The translations under genes and the position numbers were made by a program. Shown here one piece after another: positions 51,240 to 61,735 of a stretch of DNA of 64,000 nucleotides. This DNA comes from Bacillus sp. FJAT-50079 (lineage in GTDB: Bacteria > Bacillota > Bacilli > Bacillales > Bacillaceae_C): NCBI RefSeq assembly GCF_018343515.1, contig NZ_JAGYPD010000002.1:496001-560000 (forward strand), given 5' to 3'. Every line of letters starts with the position of its first letter. The first letter of the stretch is position 1. A model generated the notes under the pieces. That model saw only the letters and a program-made list of their open reading frames with translations. It had not been told where the DNA came from and did no database searches.

Positions 51240-51728
51240 ATGCCTGTTCGTGTAGAAAAGCTTAAAATTAATTATAAAACGTTGGAAGAATTTAAAAAGT
51301 TTAAAGAGTATGGCGCTCAAGAATTATCCATGCTTGAAGATTTGCAAGCAAATATGATTGAAGATGATTCTCACTCACCTTTTTATGGCATCTATTTCGG
51401 AGATAAACTCGTTGCCAGAATGAGTTTGTACCGCCGGGATGCAAAATTCGATCAATACTTCGATCCACCACAAACGTATATGGAATTATGGAAATTAGAG
51501 GTACTGCCTGGATACCAGCATAAAAACTTTGGAAAATCACTCGTTGATTATGCGAAAAGCTTTAATATACCGATTAAAACAAACCCACGAATGAATTCTA
51601 AAGCATTCTTTGAAAAATTAGGCTTCAAACCAGTGACATATGAAATGGAACGTGATCGAGGTGAAAATCCGCTCGTATGGTATCCCGACGGTGTTTCCGA
51701 ACAAAAACACTCCAAGAAAAAAAGTTGA
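51240..51728 (+). CDS. ylbP: GNAT-family N-acetyltransferase YlbP
   Basis: 162 residues, AGGAGGGGG site. The GNAT core has YMELWKLEVLPGYQHKNFGKS (split: ELWKLEVLPG, YQHKNFGKSLVDYAK) and NPRMNSKAFFEKLGF. Position next to ylbO and the length match B. subtilis YlbP. Acetyl acceptor unknown. It is transcribed away from the carboxylase operon. Confidence 0.88.
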   Translation: MPVRVEKLKINYKTLEEFKKFKEYGAQELSMLEDLQANMIEDDSHSPFYGIYFGDKLVARMSLYRRDAKFDQYFDPPQTYMELWKLEVLPGYQHKNFGKSLVDYAKSFNIPIKTNPRMNSKAFFEKLGFKPVTYEMERDRGENPLVWYPDGVSEQKHSKKKS

Positions 51729-51785
51729 AACCATTCTGTATCTCGTTCGTATATTAAGTTGATACAGATATAAGGAGGGTTTTCT

Positions 51786-52208
51786 TTGAAAAGAACCGGA
51801 GAAATGACATTAGGAATTATCGGGATCGTCTTAAGTTTCTTCATGGCGATTTTCGGTGTTGCTTTAAAATGGGCAAGTGATTCAGAAGAAATAAAATCTG
51901 TTTTTCTTGAAGCAACTGAAAATGATCCAGCATTGAATCCTAGCGATGCCGAACTTGTTTTTTCAACATTAGCTGGAGCGGGGACTTCCATGCTAATCGC
52001 TGCGATTATCGGAATTGTAATTGGAATTATCGCCGCCATTTTCACTAAAGGAAATAAAAAGCCAAAATTAGCAGGAATTTTATTTATCGTTAGTGCTGTA
52101 CTCATAACAATTATTTCATTCCTAACAGGCTTCTTGCCAGCTCTGCTTTACTTAATCGCTGGAATTATGTGCCTAGTACGAAAGCCAAAAACAGTTGAGA
52201 CTTACTAA
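51786..52208 (+). CDS. DUF4064 membrane protein
   Basis: 140 residues from TTG 51786 (AAGGAGGG, 6 nt). Three membrane segments (about 8-28, 72-92, 103-135), with a short extracytoplasmic loop of Asp/Glu-rich sequence between the first two. Starts KRTGEMTLGIIGI, typical of the family. Function unknown. It shares the strand with ylbP 57 bp upstream and has its own terminator. Confidence 0.85.
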   Translation: MKRTGEMTLGIIGIVLSFFMAIFGVALKWASDSEEIKSVFLEATENDPALNPSDAELVFSTLAGAGTSMLIAAIIGIVIGIIAAIFTKGNKKPKLAGILFIVSAVLITIISFLTGFLPALLYLIAGIMCLVRKPKTVETY

Positions 52209-52215
52209 TCGGTAG

Positions 52216-52248
52216 AAAAATCCGGTTCATAATCGAACCGGATTTTTT
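52216..52248 (+). terminator. Terminator after the DUF4064 gene
   Basis: AAATCCGGTTC, loop ATAATC, GAACCGGATTTTTTT. Bidirectional in sequence; it also faces the convergent rsfA-type gene. Confidence 0.92.
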
Positions 52249-52291
52249 TATTTTCCAACCTATTTCCTGATTCATTCCCGCGTTTCACCTT

Positions 52292-52825
52292 CTATTGCTT
52301 GCCAGTCAATACTTCACTTTTCGTTGTTCTTTCCCTCGCGTTATTTAATATATCTAGCAACGTATAATATTCTGATTGTAATTTTGAAAAATCATGTTGA
52401 ATCCGTTCAATCTCGTTTATTTTTTCTGCTTTCTTACTTTTTAAAAGCATGATTTCGCGCTGTAAATATTGATTTTCCATCTTCAGTTTCTCAAATGCAG
52501 TAAAGGTCTTTTCAAGCTTTTCCATGAATGTGGCTGCTTCTGCCTGATTTAATATTTCTAACTCTGTTTGTTCAGCACTTGTCTCTGTATGCACAGATTG
52601 AAGTTGTTTTCTTTCTTTTTTTGCAAAGTCGATCCCTTTTTTATATTGTTTACGAACATAGGCATTCCATCGAAACCCACAAGCTGCTGCTGTTCTTTTC
52701 AACTTTGTTCCGGCTTCTTCAAATGCTTTTAATTGGGTACTGCCAGTTCTAATATGGGTAAGAACTGTTTCAGCAAGTATCATATCCTCATCCTTCGTCC
52801 ATGCATCTTGTCTAATAACCGTCAA
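52292..52825 (-). CDS. ylbO: RsfA-family forespore regulator (YlbO)
   Basis: 177 residues. N-terminal Myb/SANT-like DNA-binding region ([35 protein letters not shown]) followed by a long coiled coil (about 95-165). RsfA-type proteins fine-tune sigma-F genes in the forespore. Position between rpmF and ylbP identifies ylbO. Confidence 0.9.
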   Translation of the reverse strand: MTVIRQDAWTKDEDMILAETVLTHIRTGSTQLKAFEEAGTKLKRTAAACGFRWNAYVRKQYKKGIDFAKKERKQLQSVHTETSAEQTELEILNQAEAATFMEKLEKTFTAFEKLKMENQYLQREIMLLKSKKAEKINEIERIQHDFSKLQSEYYTLLDILNNARERTTKSEVLTGKQ

Positions 52826-52920
52826 TTCGCATCACTCCTATTTTTTGATATATGTATATGTATCAAATAGGAAAGGTAGACTTATGACATTTCTATTAAT
52901 CGTTTAAAAAATCAATGAAT

Positions 52921-52963
52921 AAAAAAAAGCGTGAAGAGTCAATGTCTCTACACGCTTTTTTAT
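52921..52963 (-). terminator. Terminator after rpmF
   Basis: GCGTG-A-AGAG and CTCT-A-CACGC form a stem with one internal mismatch and a loop of about 7 nt, with A/T runs on both sides. Confidence 0.85.
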
Positions 52964-53136
52964 TAGTTGTTTACAACTTCTTTTCCTTTATATGTTCCAC
53001 ACTCTTTGCACACGCGGTGAGCAAGTTTCATTTCACCACAGTTTGGGCAAGCAACCATTCCAGGTACTTGTAACTTGAAATGTGTGCGGCGTTGTCTTTT
53101 TGCAGTTTTAGAAGTTCTTCTTTTAGGTACAGCCAT
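52963..53136 (-). CDS. rpmF: 50S ribosomal protein L32, zinc-binding form
   Basis: 57 residues from ATG 53136, start [19 protein letters not shown]; the longer frame reads through the ribosome site. Four cysteines in CPNCG and CKECG bind zinc. It lies 42 bp after ylbN, the widely conserved yceD-rpmF pair. Confidence 0.97.
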   Translation of the reverse strand: MAVPKRRTSKTAKRQRRTHFKLQVPGMVACPNCGEMKLAHRVCKECGTYKGKEVVNN

Positions 53137-53178
53137 TCTTCCCACCTCCTTAAAAAGATTTGCCATCGTACAATAGCA

Positions 53179-53718
53179 TTATTCATTATTTTCGTTTAAC
53201 AATTTAGCTAGATCTGCAAGGCGCGGATCTATTTTTTTCTTCGCAAGTTCTTGTTTATTAAGAAACTGTTCTTCGGTCATAACTTCCCAGCCATTTCCAA
53301 CTTGCGTTGCGCCATTTATCTCCTCTTCACTAAAGACTTGTAAAGGTACCTCTAGAAGAAGGAGCTCTTCAATGACCGGTATTAAATTAATATTTCCTCC
53401 ATCAGCTTCGTGAACAATCTCCATTTCTCCAAGCTCATAATCGAGTGGCTGTAATAAAAACGTCTCAATTGAATGGACATCAATTGGAACTTTCACATCC
53501 TCAAGCGTCCGAGAACAAGGAAGAGTGTAGGTACCAGTTACATGAAGATGGAAGCTAACTTTTTTAGAATCTACATTTGCTTTACCAGTTACATGTACAG
53601 GTGTTAAATCTCTAATCTCTGGATTTCTTTGCTTTAAGTCATCTGTTATGTCAATGACTTCATCAAATTCAAATTCACGACCGCGGAAATTTTGCAGTTG
53701 AACGACTGACCATTTCAA
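53179..53718 (-). CDS. ylbN: YceD family (DUF177) protein YlbN
   Basis: 179 residues from TTG 53718 (GAGGTGA), which gives the family start KWSVVQLQNF. Conserved block FHLHVTGTYTLPCSRTLEDV. The family is linked to 23S rRNA accumulation and is nearly always coupled to rpmF. The single Cys is part of the family motif. Divergent from the His-rich gene. Confidence 0.92.
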   Translation of the reverse strand: MKWSVVQLQNFRGREFEFDEVIDITDDLKQRNPEIRDLTPVHVTGKANVDSKKVSFHLHVTGTYTLPCSRTLEDVKVPIDVHSIETFLLQPLDYELGEMEIVHEADGGNINLIPVIEELLLLEVPLQVFSEEEINGATQVGNGWEVMTEEQFLNKQELAKKKIDPRLADLAKLLNENNE

Positions 53719-53894
53719 TGTTATCACCTCTAGGCAACAAAAGTAATTATAGCTTTCGATAATACGTTTGTCAATATTTTATCTTTACAGTTTTTCTTTA
53801 TTTCTAGCATTCATTCCTAGAAATAATTCAATCATTTATATTCATTTTATCTATTTGTTTCTATTTTGCAAACTGTATAAGGTCGTTTGTCCAC

Positions 53895-53922
53895 ACTTCA
53901 TATTGTTCACTCACATACAATA
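53895..53922 (+). promoter_or_regulatory. Candidate sigma-K promoter before the His-rich gene
   Basis: AC (53895-53896), 17 bp, CATACAATA (53914-53922). This fits the sigma-K consensus of AC at -35 and CATAnnnTA at -10 with 16-17 bp between. It lies about 30 bp ahead of the start codon. By sequence alone this is a suggestion. Confidence 0.45.
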
Positions 53923-53952
53923 ACCCGAAGCTTAAATGCGGGGGTGAAATAA

Positions 53953-54192
53953 ATGAGCGAAGAACGGAATTACCCTTATCACGGATACGGAGCTTACCAT
54001 CCTTATCCGATGTATACAACTTATCCTGTCGGACATGTTCATGGGGGATATCATCATGGACATCATGGGCACCATCACGGACATCACCATGGAAGCCATC
54101 ACGGTGGACACCATCACGGCGGGGGACATCATGGGCATCACGGCCAGCATAGTGGACATCATGGAAGCAATATGAATTATGGACATCGTTAG
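53953..54192 (+). CDS. Histidine/glycine-rich small protein
   Basis: 79 residues with a good GGGGGTGAA site. 27 residues (34%) are His, mostly in HHG/HHHG repeats from about residue 27 to 72. The N-terminus is Tyr/Pro-rich (NYPYHGYGAYHPYPMYTTYP). No signal peptide or membrane segment. The composition suggests metal (Ni, Zn, Cu) binding. Tyr-rich, His-rich small proteins are common among spore coat and crust proteins, and the promoter-like site ahead would give mother-cell expression. I do not recognise a named family. Confidence 0.75.
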   Translation: MSEERNYPYHGYGAYHPYPMYTTYPVGHVHGGYHHGHHGHHHGHHHGSHHGGHHHGGGHHGHHGQHSGHHGSNMNYGHR

Positions 54193-54207
54193 TCCACATT
54201 CGATATG

Positions 54208-54236
54208 ATAGGGAGGTTAGTACCTCTCTATTTTTA
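54208..54236 (+). terminator. Terminator after the His-rich gene
   Basis: ATAGGGAGGT, loop TAGT, ACCTCTCTAT (one G-T pair), then TTTTTATT, 16 bp after the stop codon. Confidence 0.88.
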
Positions 54237-54265
54237 TTGCAAAATAACGCTTTTGGAGGATGATT

Positions 54266-55477
54266 ATGAAAAGTGCGGGACTAATTGTCGAGTATAATCC
54301 ATTTCATAATGGGCATTTGTATCATTTACAAAAAACAAAGCAATTAACAAATGCTGATGTAACCGTAGCGGTGATGAGCGGAAACTTTTTACAAAGAGGA
54401 GAGCCTGCACTTGTCTCAAAATGGGCTCGTACAAAGATGGCATTAGCTGCGGGGGTAGATATTATCATTGAGCTTCCATACGGATTTGCTGTACAGCAAG
54501 CGACCATTTTTGCAAGAGGTGCTGTATATCTTTTAAATGCTTTGCGATGCGACCATATTTGCTTCGGAAGTGAACGTGGTGAAATACAACCTTTTATACA
54601 TACGATCGCTTTTTTAGAAAAGAATAAAACAGATTACGAAGCGGCTGTAAGCTTTCATTTAAAAAAAGGAATGAGCTATCCGAATGCATTAGCAGCCGCA
54701 TTTGCGAGCTTGAATCCACCAGATCATATTATTGACTTGTCAAAACCAAATAATATACTAGGCTATCATTACATGTTAGCCGCTAAACAATTGCAAACAT
54801 CGATCACATTTGACACCGTCGGTCGAAAACATGCGAATTATCACGATCAAGAGGCTATAAATGATTCCATTGCTAGTGCAACAGCTATTCGCAAACTTTT
54901 ACAGGAACATAAAAGTATAGGGGAGATTGAAAATTATATTCCGAAGGAAACAGTAGCAGAGCTCAAAAACTATTCCGATACATTTGGCCAGTTTCATCAA
55001 TGGGAAAATTATTGGTCTTATCTTCAATATCGCTTACTGACGATGGATGTCGATGAACTTCGAAACATCCATGAAATGGAGGAAGGGATTGAACATCGCT
55101 TGAAAAGAGCTGCAAAGCAAGCCGATCATTTTGCAGGTTTTATGGAGTTGGTGAAAACAAAAAGATATACGTGGACAAGATTGCAACGCCTTTGTACACA
55201 TGTATTAACAAACACGACGAAAACAGCGATAAATAATGCGGGAACCTATCCTGCCTATGCTCGATTACTTGGTATGAGCACAACCGGGAGACAATATTTA
55301 AACGTTATAAAAAAAGAGCTTCCGATCCCTCTTATTGCAAAGGCATCTTCTTTCCAATCAGAGTCAATTCAACTCGATTTTCAGGCAGCTCACGTCTACG
55401 CACTCGGTTTGAATGAGCCAGCACGCTCCAAACTGCTTTTACAGGAGTTTCAACAGCCGCCGATTATGTTTTCCTAA
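54266..55477 (+). CDS. tmcAL: tRNA(Met) cytidine acetate ligase TmcAL (YlbM)
   Basis: Forms N4-acetylcytidine at the wobble base of elongator tRNA-Met from acetate and ATP. 403 residues from ATG 54266, 6 nt after GGAGG; an ATG at 54260 touches that site. Nucleotidyltransferase-like start LIVEYNPFHNGHLYH with the HxGH motif, then MSGNFLQRGEPAL. Conserved place beside ylbN. Confidence 0.95.
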   Translation: MKSAGLIVEYNPFHNGHLYHLQKTKQLTNADVTVAVMSGNFLQRGEPALVSKWARTKMALAAGVDIIIELPYGFAVQQATIFARGAVYLLNALRCDHICFGSERGEIQPFIHTIAFLEKNKTDYEAAVSFHLKKGMSYPNALAAAFASLNPPDHIIDLSKPNNILGYHYMLAAKQLQTSITFDTVGRKHANYHDQEAINDSIASATAIRKLLQEHKSIGEIENYIPKETVAELKNYSDTFGQFHQWENYWSYLQYRLLTMDVDELRNIHEMEEGIEHRLKRAAKQADHFAGFMELVKTKRYTWTRLQRLCTHVLTNTTKTAINNAGTYPAYARLLGMSTTGRQYLNVIKKELPIPLIAKASSFQSESIQLDFQAAHVYALGLNEPARSKLLLQEFQQPPIMFS

Positions 55478-55490
55478 TAGATGGACCCAC

Positions 55491-55515
55491 CTTTGTTGAT
55501 CATACATCAACAAAG
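55491..55515. terminator. Hairpin between the convergent tmcAL and ylbK genes
   Basis: CTTTGTTGAT, loop CATAC, ATCAACAAAG: perfect 10-bp arms. The T tracts on either side are weak, but the position between two converging stop codons fits a shared terminator. Confidence 0.65.
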
Positions 55516-55547
55516 TATTCATTTAGTTTACATAATAATTTTATAGA

Positions 55548-56333
55548 CTACCTATTTTTATTAAATTGCTCGATTGCTTTTTGTATTTCCGGCAGTTTCC
55601 TTCTTGCATCCTCCTCACCCGCTTTAATAATTTCCTCGATATTTTTAAAAGCCCTTGCGCTATACATTTCGACAGCCGGATGAATCATTACATCTGACTC
55701 ATATTCCCTCGCTATTCCAATTTCTAATTGTAATATATCAAGACTCTGCATAATCACATCATAAACCGTTAATATTTCCGCCTCTTTATTTACCGTAGCG
55801 ACATCGCAGCCGATCACAATATCCGCCCCCATTTTTTTTACGGTTGATACTGGGACACGATCGACTACCCCCCCATCAACGAGCAAGCGGCCATTTAATT
55901 TTTCGGGAGAAAAAATTCCTGGTATCGATATACTAGCCCGAACAGATTCTGCAATCGGACCTTGAAAGAACTCTACCTTCTCCCCCGTTTGCAAGTCGGT
56001 TGCGATCACACAAACAGGGATGTTCAACTCTTCCAGCCGCTTATTATGGACAAAATAACGCACTAAATTTTTCACTTTCTTCCCTGCGATAAATCCCATT
56101 TTCGGAACGGTAAAATCTAAATAATATTTTTTGCGAAAGGCAACAGATAATTTGATTAACATCTCAATATTATGTCCAAAGGAATAAAAGCAAGCGATTA
56201 AGGCTCCCATGCTACTGCCAGCTAAATAATCAACAGGTATGTTGTTCTCTTCCAATACTTTCAATACTCCTAAATGCGCAAAGCCTCTAGCACCGCCAGA
56301 ACCGAGTGCAAGCCCCACTTTTGGCATGTCCAT
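55548..56333 (-). CDS. ylbK: Patatin-like phospholipase/esterase YlbK
   Basis: 261 residues. Oxyanion loop GSGGARGFAHLG, nucleophile Ser in GSSMGA (about 40-45) and the catalytic Asp in LVDGGVVDRVP. RssA-like. The lipid substrate is unknown. GGAGGGG site. It diverges from ylbJ. The gene ylbL, usually next to it, is absent. Confidence 0.93.
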   Translation of the reverse strand: MDMPKVGLALGSGGARGFAHLGVLKVLEENNIPVDYLAGSSMGALIACFYSFGHNIEMLIKLSVAFRKKYYLDFTVPKMGFIAGKKVKNLVRYFVHNKRLEELNIPVCVIATDLQTGEKVEFFQGPIAESVRASISIPGIFSPEKLNGRLLVDGGVVDRVPVSTVKKMGADIVIGCDVATVNKEAEILTVYDVIMQSLDILQLEIGIAREYESDVMIHPAVEMYSARAFKNIEEIIKAGEEDARRKLPEIQKAIEQFNKNR

Positions 56334-56422
56334 AGAAAACCCCTCCCCACCATATTTTATGGTCTAAAAGTGGGACATATGAGTATATTGATTATGTGGG
56401 TGGTGGACAGGAGGCAATGAAA

Positions 56423-58679
<2,257 letters not shown>

Positions 58680-58977
58680 TTTCTTCACCATTTAATTTAA
58701 GATTTTCTTTTTCATCCTACCACATTTCATTTTATTTCGACAAACTTTCAATTGTTTTAGCAATTTTCTTTAGTAATAATGGTAGAGGCACACTTTCAGA
58801 AAAGGTTGACGAGGTTAATGGGGGTTGATTACCGTCCTGGCTAGACACATTCTTACCTCTTGCCGAGTGTTATGTATGATTTCTTTTTTTGGGGTTGTCA
58901 AAAAGACCGAAAAAGCTAACTTTTTGGGAGCCAATCTACTCATTCTGCGTTGAATTTGGCTGTTGTCGCAAATCTAG

Positions 58978-59154
58978 GCACTTCGCTTTGCACAGGCGAA
59001 CGGTGAGCCGTTTTTCAGGTCAACAACTATTGGTCATGAAGCTCTGCCAGACGACGTGGCTACCTTACTCAGCTGCCTCGTGGATCCCGGCAGCGCGGAA
59101 GCTTACGAGATCGCGGAAAGCGCCAATATGGAATGTAATCATCAGGATGGATGA
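58978..59154 (+). pseudogene. Possible gene remnant, unknown
   Basis: An open frame of 58 codons reads ALRFAQANGEPFFRSTTIG, then HEALPDDVATLLSCLVDPGS, then AEAYEIAESANMECNHQDG and stop. It has no usable start codon near its beginning; the same frame upstream is open from ATG 58876 except for TGA and TAG between 58951 and 58977. Base composition is higher in G+C than the flanks. I do not recognise the protein. Confidence 0.25.
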
Positions 59155-59373
59155 TCCGTGGATCAAAAGAGCTTTACATTCTTTATTTTTGGTTAAACTT
59201 AAGCGAGTTTGCTTATTTTAGTATAAATATCATTTTTTCGGTAAAAATATACGTAGCAGCATCCGATGATGTTGTTACCAACCGTGGAGAAGACTTACGT
59301 TTCCCCATAAGTTCTTCATCCGGTTTCTCCTCTCCCTTTGCCTTCTATCTGTATGAATACAGAAATAGAAGGG

Positions 59374-59408
59374 CCCTGCATCGTAAAATGCAGGGTTTTT
59401 TATTTTTT
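59374..59408 (+). terminator. Plus-strand terminator
   Basis: CCCTGCAT, loop CGTAAA, ATGCAGGG, then TTTTTTATTTTTTATG. The minus-strand tail is much weaker, so it mainly serves a plus-strand transcript, though no intact plus-strand gene precedes it. It may also end the minus-strand gene at 59439. Confidence 0.85.
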
Positions 59409-59438
59409 ATGAAATTAGAAACGATACATAGCAGCGGA

Positions 59439-60860
59439 TCATTTCATAATCGAACGAATCAATATTTCAGTTTCACCTTCTGAAATATTCAAATGGAAAA
59501 AAGTCATAATGAGTGCATAATCGATATAGTTCTGATTAAAAATGCTTATAACTGGCTGATTTTCCACACCATATTGATGCTGATTCAGTTGAAAAAGACG
59601 CTTATTCGGATAAAATTGATAATGAATTGAGCCTTTTTTTGCGATCACTTCATTTTCAGCCACTTGCTCAATCTCATATCCTAGAGCACTTAGCAATGGT
59701 TTCATCGTAATATAGGTTTTTCCCTCTTGATAAATAATATGTGCATCTGAAGATTTTTCCCCATTGATAATGATCTTTCTTTTATCAAAATAAAAAAGTG
59801 GAACGAGTGGCTTGTCTATATTTGAATTAGCGGAAAAAAATTGGATGTCCAATCCTTTTTCAGCTGGTAAATAGTGATCAAGCGAGCCACTGTCCATTTC
59901 CTGTTTTCCGTGGCTAAGCAGTCGTTCGAGCCATTGCTCCCTTTCTTTTTCTGTTAGCTTCTCATTCATTTCCACATACATTTGCTGGGCCTTTTCCGGT
60001 CCAATCGGATGATTTAGTAGCTGAGAAACAATCACATGTACGAGCCATTTTTCAGCTTCTGGGAAGGCAAATAATTGTAAGATCGTTTGATTCCATTTTT
60101 CCGCTTGGATCGCTCTTAACGCTCCTTCGGAATTGATAATTTTAAGCTGACCCATATCAGTTTCTTTATGGATATCTGTATAAATAATATGCAGCGGCTC
60201 CAAATCGCCCACTTGGTTCATCATTGCTTTAGGAGGCGATGAAGTAAGCGCCAATTGCAAATCATTTCTCCCATAAAGTACGAATTGATCATCTTCATAT
60301 GTAATCTCGAGCGGCTCTTGCTGCCAGTACAATGCTGGTATTTCTCCATTTATTTCAAAAATATAATAGTCTAAATAATTCATTTGTTTATGGCCAATCA
60401 ATTTAGCTGGAGCAACCCAATTGCCTGTTCGCCAAACGGCTTCATTTATTTGAAGCGCCGTCAATGTGACAGGGTGACTTTGAATTTGGGCACCCCAATC
60501 ATTGAATAAAAAACTTTTTGGCGTTTCTGGTGCTGGAATCGAATAAACTAGTCGAATATCACTTCCATCTCCAACGATCGTTTTCTCCTCAAATTGGCTT
60601 GAACTTTGTTTTTCTGTACTCCAAGTAACGTTTTCCGCTTTGGCGGGTAATTCGATGGTTAAAATTTCGTCAGCGGGAAGCCGACTAATTGAGTGTTCAA
60701 TCTTAAACATCTTTGGCTGATGGTTGATTTTTATCGTTTGTTTTAAATGAATTGGCTCTTGATCATCAAGCGCTGTCGAGTATCCTTTCCATTGAAAAAA
60801 AAGCAGACTACCAATCAAGCTGACCAGTATGACAATCATAGACAGTATTTTAAATTTCAT
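59439..60860 (-). CDS. Membrane-anchored protein with C-terminal stalk (copper amine oxidase N-like) domain
   Basis: 473 residues. Uncleaved signal/anchor at about 5-25 (ILSMIVILVSLIGSLLFFQW). The long middle part (about 40-360) is an unrecognised extracytoplasmic region. The C-terminal 100 residues resemble the stalk domain: IIINGEKSSDAHIIYQEGKT, YITMKPLLSALGYEIEQV. The role is probably at the cell surface; no catalytic motif seen. Position between ylbG and rsmD is not part of the B. subtilis order. Confidence 0.75.
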   Translation of the reverse strand: MKFKILSMIVILVSLIGSLLFFQWKGYSTALDDQEPIHLKQTIKINHQPKMFKIEHSISRLPADEILTIELPAKAENVTWSTEKQSSSQFEEKTIVGDGSDIRLVYSIPAPETPKSFLFNDWGAQIQSHPVTLTALQINEAVWRTGNWVAPAKLIGHKQMNYLDYYIFEINGEIPALYWQQEPLEITYEDDQFVLYGRNDLQLALTSSPPKAMMNQVGDLEPLHIIYTDIHKETDMGQLKIINSEGALRAIQAEKWNQTILQLFAFPEAEKWLVHVIVSQLLNHPIGPEKAQQMYVEMNEKLTEKEREQWLERLLSHGKQEMDSGSLDHYLPAEKGLDIQFFSANSNIDKPLVPLFYFDKRKIIINGEKSSDAHIIYQEGKTYITMKPLLSALGYEIEQVAENEVIAKKGSIHYQFYPNKRLFQLNQHQYGVENQPVISIFNQNYIDYALIMTFFHLNISEGETEILIRSIMK

Positions 60861-60887
60861 TTCTCCATTCTCCTTGCCTATACAACA

Positions 60888-60915
60888 ATAAGACGACCAA
60901 AGCTGGTCGCCTTCA
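60888..60915 (-). terminator. Weak terminator after ylbG
   Basis: GGCGACC (60911-60905), loop AGCTTT, GGTCGTC (60898-60892) with one mismatch; the following tract on the minus strand is TTATTGTTG. Confidence 0.6.
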
Positions 60916-60931
60916 TAAAATGTTAAGGAAT

Positions 60932-61207
60932 TTAAATTCCCATTCTGTAATCGTATTCCTTCGCCTTATCCGGTTTGGAATTCTCATACTCCGTCTTTAA
61001 AAAAGGTTTATAGGAAGGTTCTACTTTTTTTACAAACGGCATCGAAGCCAGCTTTTCGGCTAGTTCGTCAATCTCATCTTGATCACAATAAAGAACAACA
61101 TATTTCATTCTTTTGGAAACAAAGTGAACATTACCGAACCGTCGAAGTGCTTTGGCATTTTTCAAACTAAAAAGCCAAACGATTAATCCTTGTCTTCCTT
61201 TAAACAT
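60932..61207 (-). CDS. ylbG: DUF2129 protein YlbG
   Basis: 91 residues. Conserved [33 protein letters not shown], and [23 protein letters not shown]. Soluble, cytoplasmic. Function unknown. It lies next to ylbF as usual. Confidence 0.93.
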   Translation of the reverse strand: MFKGRQGLIVWLFSLKNAKALRRFGNVHFVSKRMKYVVLYCDQDEIDELAEKLASMPFVKKVEPSYKPFLKTEYENSKPDKAKEYDYRMGI

Positions 61208-61236
61208 CGCTTTTCCCCTTTTTCATTGTGCTACTT

Positions 61237-61683
61237 TTAAGCGGAGCAACCACAGCCTCCACCTGTTCCACAACCACCGCTACATGAAGAACCACTGTCA
61301 AAGAATGGATTTCCTGTCGGAACTTTAATATGTTCTGATACCGATCTGCCAATCAATGTACTAATTTCATCGAGTAATGATTGAAGATCATTTTCGGCTC
61401 GGCGGAAGTTGGCTACGTTTTCATCCATATCCATTTCCCTTTTTCGTATCCGCGTCTCCGTCATAATCTGTTTATAATCTGGATGGTATCTTCCAAATCT
61501 TTGCACATCATCGTATAAGTCCTTCATTTTCACAAATGCAGCAATTTTCTCTCTCGTTTCCGCATCTGTTTGTAATTTATGATAAAAAAACCTGTACGTA
61601 TCGGCAACGGCACTCTCGTTAATCCAATTACCAATCATCTCAGCTTCTTCAATAATTTGAATCCTTTCGACTGTAGCAAGCAA
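61237..61683 (-). CDS. ylbF: YlbF/RicF regulatory protein
   Basis: 148 residues from TTG 61683 (GGAGG, 8 nt), giving an N-terminus that matches family length. Helical body with QRFGRYHPDYKQIM and EHIKVPTGNPFFD, then a Cys-rich tail (CSGGCGTGGGCGCSA). In B. subtilis YlbF, YmcA and YaaT form the Ric complex, which carries iron-sulfur clusters, acts with RNase Y on mRNA maturation, and is needed for competence, biofilm and sporulation. Confidence 0.94.
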   Translation of the reverse strand: MLATVERIQIIEEAEMIGNWINESAVADTYRFFYHKLQTDAETREKIAAFVKMKDLYDDVQRFGRYHPDYKQIMTETRIRKREMDMDENVANFRRAENDLQSLLDEISTLIGRSVSEHIKVPTGNPFFDSGSSCSGGCGTGGGCGCSA

Positions 61684-61735
61684 AAAGCCCACCTCCAATC
61701 GTATTTTACCATGTTTTAGCTTCGCTTGCGACTTA

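Larger units (their letters stand above)
58692..59438. other. 747-bp interval between rsmD and the stalk-domain gene
   Basis: No intact gene. A plus-strand open stretch (58978-59154) reads like protein but lacks a start and has in-frame stops ahead of it. A run of three hairpins follows (59288-59316, 59341-59372, 59374-59395), the last ending in a plus-strand T tract. The pieces suggest a decayed plus-strand gene or an RNA with its own terminator. Confidence 0.5.

Noticed and set aside
51548-52105. 185-codon minus-strand frame opposite ylbP and the DUF4064 gene
   Set aside because: Shadow of two plus-strand genes with good ribosome sites and family matches; it spans their gap by chance.
53997-54186. 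Assembly artefact or simple-sequence noise in place of the His-rich gene
   Set aside because: The frame is open from a well-placed start to stop with mixed His codons (CAT and CAC) and varied spacers, and has signals on both ends.
53861-54199. Asp/His-rich minus-strand frame opposite the His-rich gene
   Set aside because: Low-complexity antisense of the CAT/CAC repeat; the plus strand has the ribosome site, the promoter-like site and the terminator.
58889-59221. 110-codon plus-strand frame in the rsmD interval
   Set aside because: No ribosome site; Arg/Ser/Trp-rich composition unlike its neighbours. Another frame in the same place reads more like protein and is listed as a possible remnant.
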